Shown in pieces: positions 35,937 to 45,596 of a stretch of DNA of 64,000 bases. Below the pieces are notes generated by a model. The model ran no database searches. It saw only the letters and a program-made list of their open reading frames with translations, and was not told the origin of the DNA. Origin of the DNA: Skeletonema tropicum (Eukaryota; Bacillariophyta; Thalassiosirophyceae; Thalassiosirales; Thalassiosiraceae); contig CM074135.1 of NCBI GenBank assembly GCA_037178625.1, forward strand, positions 62,001 to 126,000. The letters run 5' to 3'. Position 1 is the first letter of the stretch, and every line of letters starts with the position of its first letter. The position numbers and the translations under genes were made by a program.

Positions 35937-37928
35937 TACAAGGAAATGTGGCCCTCGCGAGCACATGTCCTCAAGCCCTTAACTGACATGACGGGCAAGA
36001 AAACTTTCTCCTGGACACCGGAAATGGAGGAAGCGTTTAAGAAGATGAAAGCAATCCTCTGTCAGGATTGTATGAGCGCCTACCCTGACCACAACAAGCG
36101 CTATGATATATACACCGATGCGTCGGACTTTCAAATGGGAGCAGTTTTAATGCAATCTGGTCGGCCGGTGGCCTATTTCTCCCGCAAGTTAAACTCTGCT
36201 CAGCAGAATTATACAACTATCGAGAAGGAGTTGTTGTCTATTGTTATGACACTCCGTGAATATCGCACGATGCTGCTCGGCGCAGACATCCATGTCCATA
36301 CAGACCACAAAAATCTTACCTTTCCTAATCTCAACACGCAGCGAGTATTGCGTTGGAGAATGTATGTTGAAGAATTCAACCCAACTATCCACTACGTGCC
36401 AGGACCCAAGAATATCCTAGCCGACACCTTTTCACGCATGCCAACAGACGCGGACGAGGCTGAACCAGCATCTGAAATGGACAAGCAACATGAGGATAAT
36501 TTTTCTCTTTGTTATCATTTTGTTCGTCTTTCTGAAGATGATCCTCCAGATGACGAAGTCATGGTGGGGAGGAGTACGATAGAAGAAAGTAATTTCTGCT
36601 TTCATACGCCGTGGATTACTCCAGGCAAAACTATTGATTATGACGAAAGAAACTCAGCATCTGCCGAGAGCGACGCTGTGCCTCATACTTCAGTGCTCGA
36701 CGACCCAGAGCTAGTCGAGTGTTTTCTTAACTTACCTCAGTTGGCGGCTGCGAATGAATCACCGCCACGATGGGAAAATGTACATGAGATGCAGCAGACC
36801 GATGATCAGCTGCAAGAGTACTTACAACGGTTCCCAGATAGGTACCGATATAAGATGATCGAAGGACATCCAATTTTGGTACACACCAAACCAGGTGATA
36901 ACCCTGACACGCAATGGAAGATTGCATTGCCACTCAATATGATACCGCAGACAATTGCGTTTTATCATGCTATACTTGGACACCCAGGTAACAAGCGATT
37001 AAGAGAATCACTACAAGCTAGATACTATCATCCGCAGCTGCGAAGCTTCTGCGAACGTCATCATTGCGATGTATGCCAAAGAGAGAAACTCGATGGACCT
37101 GGATATGGCCATCTACCTGAACGAGAAATGCATGAAGCACCTTGGACTGAAGTCGCTGTGGATTGCATTGGACCTTGGAAGATTGAAGTCAATGGCCAAG
37201 AATGCGAGCTCAATGCTCTTACATGCATAGATACATGCACTAATCTAGTCGAGCTCGTCAGACTGGACAATAAGACAGCAGAACATTGCCGCGACAAGTT
37301 CTCACAATCATGGTTAGCAAGATATCCATTACCAACACGATGTGTACATGACAACGGAAAAGAATTCGTAGGTTATGAATTCCAACGCCGCCTTGAAGTC
37401 CTAGGAATCAAGGACGTAGCTACTACCAGCAGGAATCCTCAATCAAATGCAATATGCGAACGCATGCATCAAACAGTAGGAAATATTCTACGCACTACAT
37501 TGAAGTCAAATCCACCACAGAATTTGCAACAAGCAAACGACATCCTCGACGAGGCTTTGTCTACAGTTATGCACGCTCTTAGATCAAACGTCGGTACTGC
37601 CATTGGAAGTGCTCCTGGAGCCTTAGTGTTTGGACGTGACATGTTCATCAACCTTCCACTCGTTGCAGATTGGCATACGATAACGAATCGACGTGAGCTC
37701 ATCGTCAATGAATCGCTACGACGACATAACGCCAAACGACGACGATATGACTACGTAGTCGGGCAACGTGTGCTGAAGAAAAGACACAAGCCAGCCAAGT
37801 TAGGTGACAGGACAGAAGGTCCCTACAATATAACACAAGTACATACAAATGGAACAGTCACTGTACTTCTTCGTCCAGGGATTACTGAGCGAATCAATAT
37901 ACGACGGGTGATTCCCTATCGTGAGTAA
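35937..37928 (+). pseudogene. Ty3 pol, 3' part: RNase H and integrase
   Basis: Numbering from the Met at 35946: RNase H about 50-165 with YTDAS (Asp 58), a conserved IEKELL Glu, HTDHKNL (Asp 120) and ADTFSR (Asp 160). An integrase zinc-binding H2C2 domain follows (His 341, His 346, Cys 374, Cys 377), then the DDE core (Asp 406 in VAVDCIG, Asp 469 in VHDNGKEF, Glu 505). The C-terminus has a GPYNI-type SH3-like region and no chromodomain. It is separated from its N-terminal half only by the nested insert. Confidence 0.93.
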
Positions 37929-38161
37929 TACCGTCTCCCCCGACGATGCGAGTGTAGTTGAAGCAGCTCGAGCTAGGTTTTCGTTGCTTTCCTAGCAGAA
38001 GGTTTAAATTCCTTCGAAGGTTGAAACTCCTTCATTCACACAACAACCAATGTCTATATTAAGTGCGCGCACGCTGGGTTAAGAACAACTAATTCAGTGA
38101 CTTGATCGATCAGAGGTTAACTAGCAGGGTCGATTGTGGGATCGATCCTGGTGGGGAAGAG

Positions 38162-38391
38162 TGCTATGCCCAGTACGACAGGTACGGTCATTGCCTAAGA
38201 GATTCCTAAGATTCTCTGAGTAGATGGCTTGGCGATCTGCGAACCAGAGAGGATTCTCGATAATAAGAAAGATTAGCTGTTGGCGATCATGAGAAGCCAA
38301 CTTGTAGTGATAACATCTCATAACTTCATTGAACCAACACTTTCAACGAACTCCGTGTTTATTACAGTCATTCACCGACAGTGGTTGAACA
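38162..38391 (+). repeat. 3' LTR
   Basis: 230 bp, preceded by the polypurine tract and followed by the GTGAT duplication. Confidence 0.95.
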
Positions 38392-38485
38392 GTGATCACT
38401 TTCCCCGCAACAATGTATCGATCAAACATCAAACATCATGTTGTCGAAAGCCGCATAGCAGAGAGTAAAAGCCAAGCTAAAGAAG

Positions 38486-38650
38486 ATGTCACCACCAAAT
38501 AAAAGCAGTGAAAGCCAATGCGATGATGATGATGTGGATGCCTTGATCTACAGAGAAATTCAGGTTAGAAAAGCCGAGGCGGCGGCGGCGGTGGCAGCTG
38601 CGGAGAGGAAGAAGACATCAACTGCTTCAATCAATTTCGACTACGGATGA
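38486..38650 (+). CDS. Small ORF, acidic/Ala-rich (54 codons)
   Basis: ATG to TGA, 54 residues, with an acidic CDDDDVDALI stretch followed by an Ala-rich, Lys/Arg-ending helix. It begins 95 bp beyond the 3' LTR, in the original flank of MITE copy 1. A possible AG/GT splice-like site lies within it. It may be an exon of a gene disrupted by the nested insertions; support is compositional only. Confidence 0.25.
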   Translation: MSPPNKSSESQCDDDDVDALIYREIQVRKAEAAAAVAAAERKKTSTASINFDYG

Positions 38651-38739
38651 GGTCCTGAGATAGTCACGTCACATTCGACATGCACCGTCCAATGATAGTC
38701 AGGTGGACCGTCCAATGATCGTTATTACTTTCCCAACAC

Positions 38740-40690
38740 AACAACCAATCCCACTCATAACAATCAACCAATCCCCAACATAACCAATCCAACAGCAGCA
38801 GCCACTCATCCTCCTGCTCCAACCACAAGCAGAACCAGAAGCAGCACTAACACGTCGGCAATGATGACCAACAACACCTCGACCTGCTACTCTACTGGAA
38901 CTGCTGCTGTTGGAGGAGAGGATGGTGTGTTGGGGATTGGTCGGAGGAGTGATGAGGGATACACAACCACAATAATATGCCGAGCGCAGAGCCGAGGCCA
39001 GTTGATGATGATCCCTGCCTGTGGCTGCTACTGCTGCTGTTGGTGGATGATACGAATTGTGAATAATTGAATAAGTACACAACAACAGCAGCAGTAGCAG
39101 TAGCAACCAACAGGAACAACAGCAGCAATGATGACGCTCGGCCACTTAATGATACAACCCATTAAGAGAAGTGCCTTCAGCGAAGCGTTTTAATGCGCTC
39201 GTGCCAACCTGTCATGATCACTTGAAGAAGTGGACGCCGAGCTGTGTCTATTACAGTGACAGAAATATTGAAGCGAGTGAGCCGTTAGGCGAGGGAGCTG
39301 TCATTGGTCATTGGTCATTGTTGACGTTATTGGTGATAATGGTGAATGTGCTGGCGGTGGTGGAGGTGGAGGTTCATTTTGTTCAAATTCCGAATTTCGG
39401 AGTGACTTTGGCGCTGGGGGCTGGGGATGACTTTCTAGACTCCTCTCCATTTGAGCACATTGACAAAAGATTGATATTTGACCTTGATTATAGTACTAAT
39501 CGATAGAGCTTGGTGAGAGGATTCGAAATCACTATATACTCATTGCCTTCCTACGATTGCTAGGACGGATAATATAGTTGAACTAATGGAATCTGATTAA
39601 CTTTGTACGATATTTATTTATTCATCCAAGATATAGTAGTTGATTGTCATATAAAAAATAGTGTCGCTGCTGCTTCATGCACTGACTTGACGCTTCTTCT
39701 TGCTCGCTATCTTCTCGGCAAGCTGAGCTGAGTGCTGGAGAGTGGAGGCTGTGGATTTGTGTTGGCGGAATTTTTGAGAGAGATGGGCGTCTGACCCTCA
39801 AAAAGTAAGTCATTAAAATCAGCGGATCGTCGAGAGTCGCATGGACTTGGAGCCGTACGTATCTTTTGATATCTTTCCTCCTGGGCAACGAAAGCTCTAA
39901 AAGTCGAAAGGCTTAGGGCAGAACAACTAGTACCTTGTAAGCGAAGTGGGCACCACATCCTGGCACAGCTCGCCCATGGTGTAATGTGTTGCAAGAGACG
40001 ATTGTATGAATTTCCTTCATGTTTGTTGACTTTCATGTTGGTGGCCACACTCTTCCTAATAGCAGGCTGCTGCGCGCAAAGAATCCAAGGATCGCCATAT
40101 CACATGAAGATGTGTGTAAGTAAGGCGCTTCGTGGGATTAATCTTGGCTACAAGCTGACGAATCAGACTTGGATCTACTGCGATAAGACTACAAGAGTCC
40201 CATCCCGCCCGTGCATAAGCTAAAACTAAAACTTGCCCTTTTCAACACACGAAATCCAACGCAAAAAATCATCTAGCAATGCCTGCCATAGCGACACTTA
40301 CCACGCCCTTTATGCACAACACAAGGCAGTACATAGTAGCTATTCAAGGTCGAAGCTAGCTTTAGCTTTCTTCCTGTAGATATTGTATCAAGCTACATAC
40401 ATACTCTTTTAGCTGCATTGTCCATGCATAGCTACTTTTAGTTGTATGCACTGCAATCTCGCAAAGAAAAATCTATCAAATGAAAGAGTCGTGTTCTCAG
40501 GCTGTGGGCTGCAACTCTCGTCTCATTGGTGATGTTTATCTCTTGAGGATAAAATAAATTATCATTCAATATCGATTCCTCTTGCACATCGGTAATTCCT
40601 TTGTGAGTGCATAATATCGTCCAAAAGTCAAAACAACCAAATTCGACAAATTAACCACCATCAGAACGCTCTCATCAAGCTGAATAATAA
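38740..40690. repeat. Strongly diverged copy of the 2.3-kb array unit
   Basis: Blocks match unit phases in order: CGTCGGCAATGATGA, then GTTGGAGGAG..GTGTTGGG, then the GTCTTCAGCG-type block near 39,165. A well-conserved stretch at 39,450-39,720 corresponds to phases 2335 and 1-300, and 39,720-39,900 to phases 1150-1330. A last weak block at 40,625-40,690 matches phase 1505-1580. The segment equivalent to phases 301-1149, nearly the whole Ser-Gly frame, is missing. Minus-strand frames with Cys or Leu runs here are low complexity and not called. Confidence 0.85.
39984..40223 (+). CDS. Candidate small secreted protein
   Basis: 79 codons. The N-terminus is basic and followed by a hydrophobic core (LLTFMLVATLFLIAG) and a CCA-Q cleavage-like site, giving a predicted mature peptide of about 48 residues with three Cys. 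It lies inside the diverged repeat region and has no recognised homolog, so it may be chance. Confidence 0.3.
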   Translation: MCCKRRLYEFPSCLLTFMLVATLFLIAGCCAQRIQGSPYHMKMCVSKALRGINLGYKLTNQTWIYCDKTTRVPSRPCIS

Positions 40691-40820
40691 GACTCTAGAA
40701 AGGGCAGGGTGACAAATAATCTCTATCATATGTATGTAATCTCTATTTATGTAAATTCCCTATTCTCTATTCTTCCCGTTTTTAAGAAATTTCTTTTCAA
40801 AATGATTCTGCTGTATCCCT
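40224..40820. other. Intergenic, AT-rich
   Basis: No supported gene. Contains several TAGCTA-type repeats (40,330-40,440) and the last weak match to the array unit. Confidence 0.5.
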
Positions 40821-41740
40821 CTATTTCTTTTCCAATTGGAGAAAATGCTTCTCTCTGGGGATTTTCGATGCATCCACTGCAGCCTGATGTGCACGGAGGG
40901 AAGCAGCAAAGTTTTCTTTGCTAACCACTCCCTGTGCATAATACGACTTCAGCGCTTGAAGTGGTTCATCAATACCGAGATTGGCGGCAATGATGAAATG
41001 CTTCACTGCCCTATCGATATTGCCTTTATCGGCCTCACTGCATCCAAGATTGTGCCTTGCAATGGGGTGTCCACCAATTGCAGCCTGCTCCAAATGGTAG
41101 ATAGACTTTTTCACATCCTTCTCAACACCATGTCCCCCTTCTTGGTATAAATCTGATAAATTGTAGTGTGATTCAACGTGACCCAATCCAGCCGCCTTCT
41201 CCCAATATTCACCAGCAGCCGCAAAGTCGCGCGCGACGTGACAACGCATGCCAGCTTGTTGCAATGCAAACTGATTATTCGCTTCAACCCTCTTCATTCT
41301 AAGCACACTAGTTTCTGCGTCCGTTTTCGGCACTGGAGTTCGACAGAATGGACACTTCATTTCAAGATTTGCCTCCGCCTCTCGCTTCTTGTCAGCAAAA
41401 ACGCAGCCATTACAAATCACTGTACTGCAGCACGCCATCATATTGAACCCTAATTCATCTAGCGATGTAGCATATGGGATCGGTAACACACAGATGGGAC
41501 AATCACCAAGATGTGTGCTCTCAGGTTGTTTGAATACTTAACAACTCATCTTTCAACTCAGCGGCTCGTTTTTTGCACGCTCGTTTATGCTGCGATCGGT
41601 GATTACGTTGGCATTCGACACCGCAATAAGTATTGCACGAGTTTACATGCGGTGCAGTTCTTCAATGTGATGTCGTCGCCACCTGCAATTCCGCACGAAG
41701 CACATCGATTTTCCGCCGCCGCCTCAGTTGTGTTATCGAA
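40821..41740 (-). pseudogene. MYND-RING-Sel1 repeat gene, broken
   Basis: The distal 222 codons (41489-40821) are open: a RING-like domain beginning CPIC (41490-41501), with ICNGC and CPFCRTPVP, then Sel1-type helical repeats (GEYWEKAAGLGH, IYHLEQAAIGGHPIAR, AVKHFIIAANLG). Upstream, a MYND finger is readable in pieces (CASCG, CTACKLVQY, then CGVECQ, H-x3-C), but two 4-nt gains break it: one between the Gln-Tyr and Cys codons near 41,625, one near 41,540. No ATG lies in frame before the MYND part. In the family, MYND, RING and Sel1 parts form one protein, so this copy is either a pseudogene or affected by sequence errors; a truncated protein from an internal Met is possible. Confidence 0.75.
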
Positions 41741-41883
41741 TGAATGAAGGAGGTAGAAGTACTATACACGCGGCGGCAGTGGCTTGTTGCTTGCTATATG
41801 TGCTATGTGATAGGAGTATGTGATATGTGATATGTGAGAAAAGTTAAATTTATAATATACGTAGAGTTTTCTCACGAGCCAAC

Positions 41884-41954
41884 TGCTCCGTGGCGCAGAG
41901 GAAGCGTGTTGGGCTCATAACCCAAAGGTCCTCGGATCGAAACCGAGTGGAGCA
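41884..41954 (+). tRNA. tRNA-Met (CAU), elongator-type
   Basis: 71 nt, folds as a cloverleaf: acceptor TGCTCCG/TGGAGCA (last pair G-U), D stem GCGC/GCGT, anticodon stem TTGGG/CCCAA with loop CTCATAA (anticodon CAT), and T arm CTCGG-ATCGAAA-CCGAG. No CCA is encoded. A TTTTT run at 41960-41964 can serve as Pol III terminator. No intron. Confidence 0.95.
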
Positions 41955-41964
41955 ACAACGTTTT

Positions 41965-42825
41965 TAGTTTTCTTACACTTCGACTCAGTCAGCGTTTGGA
42001 AATACTCCTTTATTTTTTTTGCAAGGGAGTAGATTTCAGGAAGCGGGTGCCTTTCTTGGCTAGATGGGACGAGTTTGATGATGTATTGAGATTCCCATCG
42101 AGAAGATGCCAAAGAATCCTTCTGTATTGTTCTCTTCTGGTTCGGGGTCTTGGGTTCGAGTCTCCCCCGTGCCAAATCCTGGCTGTTTGAGGTGTCGCAG
42201 CTCGGAGTGCGATCTGGGAAAACAGACCATTACTTGGTTTGGAATTTCATATCACTGCCTCTTTGCTAATTCCGGGGTGATGGAAAAACTGTTGGTTATT
42301 TGCTTAATTACACTCGAAGGGTAGTAACTTGTGACATTGCTCTAGATAATTGTAGATAATTTCGCCCCTGGAGGGCCAACCATGACGTACTTTAAGATTT
42401 CCGTTAATTTTATTGTCCTCCAACCTGATATTGGCCCATTCGCCTGGTAATAATCGTAATCTCTATTCATTGGAGGGAGGTAGAAGGATTAGGAGCGGCG
42501 TCTCTACAGTTAGTAATGACCTCTAAAGATTGGTTTAGTAGCCGGCCAACATACTGATCGATTTTGGATTTTGATGGGAGTAAATACATGTACCGATTGT
42601 TACCAAAAGGTATCTTGCTCGATCTCTGAACACAACGCAGATTGAACTGCTAGAGCTAGCTGTCCGAATCTATTGTTTCATGTGAGCTAGCAGGCATCAG
42701 TTGATGCACAGAGATCATGGGACTGATGGCCCAAGTCATGGCAGCTGTGGAGTTTCTCATGGCGGTCGTACTTGTGAAAGGGTCATCGCATGGCCATGAT
42801 CATTCTCTTTGCACGCTCAAGCATA

Positions 42826-42875
<50 letters not shown>

Positions 42876-43294
42876 GTTTCTCGGTCTGGCTCTTGGCCTT
42901 GAGAGCGTTTAAGTTGTAGTTAGAAGTTCTAGAGCATCCCATTGACAACGACATCATCGTCAAAAGAGATAATGCCAATGATGATCCAAGCGTTCAGCTG
43001 CATCCCCTGTTTGGGCGTCGTTGTTTGTTCCATTGCTAATGTATCGGTAGACAGTCAATGTGAAGCAGACGTGGAAGAACACATCAATGAGTGCACGACA
43101 TCAGAGGAGTGGTTGAGTTTTGCTATTAATTGGTTGATCAATCGGCCATTTCTCCAGTTGCCGTCGCCGCAAGACAATGTATATATATGATATTATTAGA
43201 GGGTGGAGGCGGTTACTGCTTTAATATAGTCCTCATCATTAGTAAGTGCAGTGTCGTCAGCGCAGCAAGGGCTTTTGTTCGGAAAGCTTGCCAG
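41965..43294. other. Intergenic with (GA)n microsatellite
   Basis: No supported gene. A (GA)n tract lies at about 42833-42873. A 40-bp segment (42946-42985) is duplicated at 45424-45463. A small frame beginning at 42,942 has no recognisable family. Confidence 0.55.
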
Positions 43295-43902
43295 CAGGGT
43301 TGTGTACCCACGTGAAATACCCCTGGGTAGGTAGGTATGGGTAGTATCCAAAATGTTCACCCCAATAGGTAGGTGGATGTGGGTATCTACCCATACCCAC
43401 CTCTATTTTGCTGGGTTTTGGGTAGGTGTGGGTACCTACAAAGATCTTCAGTGTAGCACTGTCAATTCCAGCTCTACGTGCACCAAACGCCTTCGTCGAG
43501 GGTTTCTTTATTACATGCACCTGGTTTGATCATCATCATGTGCAAAAATTGAGTCCTCATCGTCTTATTTCTCTCGGCTGTAGATTCTGGTCTGTGGTGG
43601 AGAATGTAATATGCATTCATTTTGTATGCAGTTCAAGTGAAACTGCATCGAGTTTACTTGCAATACACATTTTCACTACTCCTGTTACCTCCTCCAGCAC
43701 CTTTTGCGTCCGTTTGATCCCTTTTCAACGTACCCATCCAGTGTCCAAAAGAGCACCTTCTCGGGTAGGTGGGTATGGGTATCTACCCATTCCAAAAACC
43801 CGCCGGGTAGGTACTTTTTGGGTATACCCACACCCGGTACCTACCCATTTTTCGGGTACTTCAGGCTGGGTACCACGGTGGGTACACAACCCTGCTTGCC
43901 AG
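43287..43902. mobile_element. 600-bp non-autonomous hAT-like element (43295-43894)
   Basis: Ends CAGGGTTGTGTACCCACG and its inverted counterpart (one mismatch), flanked by an exact 8-bp duplication CTTGCCAG at 43287-43294 and 43895-43902. CAGGG termini with 8-bp duplications are the hAT pattern. Subterminal regions on both sides are packed with GGGTAGGT/ACCTACCC and GGGTATCTACCC words, like transposase-binding repeats. The central 300 bp is unrelated to these and may be captured host sequence. No transposase frame is present. Confidence 0.88.
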
Positions 43903-45118
43903 CACAAATTTTTAGCATTTTTGGAGGGGCCTGAGAAATTTTAAAGAGTGGGGAAACCGACTGGGCGTGCCCCCGTTAAAGGGTCTATCGTACTTTTGAG
44001 CATGACGCATCCGCATCCATCATCACAAATCACAACAACATACACTGACACTGACAGCTCTGAGGCGTCTGCCAATCTACATGGTAGCGGTGGCGACAGG
44101 ATTACGCAGTTCAATGTTCGATGAAAGAGAGCGTCGAGCGAGTAGATGAGGTAGCGTTCTTATGCAAATAATCCAAGTCAAATAATCCAACTCGCTCTAT
44201 GTGTAGTATTGTATCATCAACGAAGATATCACAGCTTCAACAATGAATGACTTCCCCTCTTTCTTTGATTGTCATGTCGACACATCACCTACTGCTATTG
44301 CTGGACTTGGTCGAGATACAAATGAAGATGATCCACTTCAAATTACTTATTTTTAATCGGTTTAGTTCTTCATCATTCACTCTGATGTACGAACGACAAG
44401 ACAATTAACAAGTGTGGCAAGAGACACTGCCCCTCCGGCCACAGATTATAATATTACTTACCAATGATTGCAGAGCAGTCTATGATGGCAACGATAACGA
44501 TACATCCTCCTATCGGTCGAAATCTTTACAAGATTTCCTCCTCCAGCATCAACAAAACAACACATCGACTACTCGACGGCCACACCTCGCTACTACTAAT
44601 CTATCACGTCCCCACAATGATATGCTGCGCTACTCTGCCCATCAAAAACAAACATATCAGCTTTCAGCGGAGGCTCCGGAGATGTAGTCGGTGGAGGCAA
44701 TCTAGGAGCAATCGCCTATGCAGCATCGGCAGGAATCTTATTACCATTTCATCATGCCAAATTGGGAATGGGGTGGTTGCTCGGGGCATTGAAAGGGTTG
44801 ATTGAATGATGTCTAGAGTGAGATTTACGGCAGAGGTGGTGGTCAAGGGGGGTACTGGATTAGAGGCGGTGACTGCTTTGGCCGAGTTGGTGACGCTATC
44901 GTGAAATATACGACAACAACAACATACGTCAGCAATGCCTCCTCCAAACTTGTGCCCTTAGCAGCAGTATTGATTTCCCAGTACAATAGTCAGTTTCAGT
45001 TCGAGATGAGTACAACATTGAACAATGCACAGCAATATCTAACATTTCTACGAACTCATACTGTCGGTTCTGGTGAAATGTCAGTTTCGTTTGAAGCGAA
45101 AAACTTGGCATAAGAAGT
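43903..45118. other. Gene fragments without a supportable model
   Basis: A 36-codon ATG frame lies at about 44,243-44,355. A stop-bounded stretch at about 44,623-44,808 encodes a Gly-rich, hydrophobic segment (GGSGDVVGGGNLGAIAYAA) and looks coding, but has no start or matching splice sites that I trust. Confidence 0.35.
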
Positions 45119-45589
45119 TTGGGGTTTGGGTTGTTGTTTACCCATGATGTTCAAAAAAGTAGTGTTATACGAGTCCAGCCCAATTGGACACTACCATCTA
45201 CCATCGATGGTCCCCTAAATGCTTGTATATCCCAACCGAGTATGCCGACCTACTCTACTACACCACCGCGGCCGGCTTGCTCCTGCTTGGTTTCGTCCAA
45301 ATCGGCCGAGTACAGGGCACTCAAAACGGCCATTCCTCAAATTCATCTCATCTATCTCAACGGGACAGATTCGTACATGACGGGTCAGATTAGTTTAGAC
45401 TGGTACCACAAAGAATATTGCAACAACGACATCATCGTCAAAAGAGATAATGCCAATGATGATGATTATGATGATGATGAATTGAGGGGAGCAATGAAAG
45501 TACTGAAGGAAAGTGGATGTAAATGTAAAGAGCTGCATTCGAACCATGAACACATTTATTCAAAGATTTATTGTCTGTCAAGGGTCTAA
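45119..45589 (+). CDS. Hypothetical protein, possible gene fragment
   Basis: 156 codons. The second half has protein-like composition (IHLIYLNGTDSYMTGQISL, then an Asp-rich run and a Cys-x-Cys near the end) but no recognised family. A different frame over 45,210-45,330 also looks coding, suggesting a frameshift or splice. It ends 8 bp before the convergent stop of the next gene. Its Asp-rich region contains the 40-bp duplication shared with 42946-42985. Confidence 0.35.
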   Translation: MGFGLLFTHDVQKSSVIRVQPNWTLPSTIDGPLNACISQPSMPTYSTTPPRPACSCLVSSKSAEYRALKTAIPQIHLIYLNGTDSYMTGQISLDWYHKEYCNNDIIVKRDNANDDDYDDDELRGAMKVLKESGCKCKELHSNHEHIYSKIYCLSRV

Positions 45590-45596
45590 GTACTAA

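Larger units (their letters stand above)
29805..38391 (+). mobile_element. Ty3/gypsy LTR retrotransposon, interrupted
   Basis: Flanked by a 5-bp duplication GTGAT (29800-29804 and 38392-38396). Both LTRs are 230 bp, begin TG and end CA, and are identical by eye, so the insertion is recent. Internal order protease, reverse transcriptase, RNase H, integrase is the Ty3 order. A purine-rich tract GTGGGGAAGAG abuts the 3' LTR. I see no convincing tRNA primer-binding site after the 5' LTR and no Gag with a CCHC knuckle. Pol is split by a foreign insert at 32008-35932, so this copy is non-functional as it stands. Confidence 0.95.

Noticed and set aside
38699..39145. 148-codon minus-strand frame with Leu and Cys runs
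   Set aside because: Low-complexity CAG/CTG-derived sequence within the diverged array copy.
41915..42175. Minus-strand frame across the tRNA
   Set aside because: It reads through the tRNA gene in reverse and has no domain; a typical shadow of a tRNA locus.
42110..42190. Possible second tRNA (GGTTCGAGTC B-box-like word followed by CCCCCGTGCCA)
   Set aside because: No matching 5' acceptor strand, D arm or anticodon arm within 90 bp upstream; at most a chance B-box or SINE scrap.
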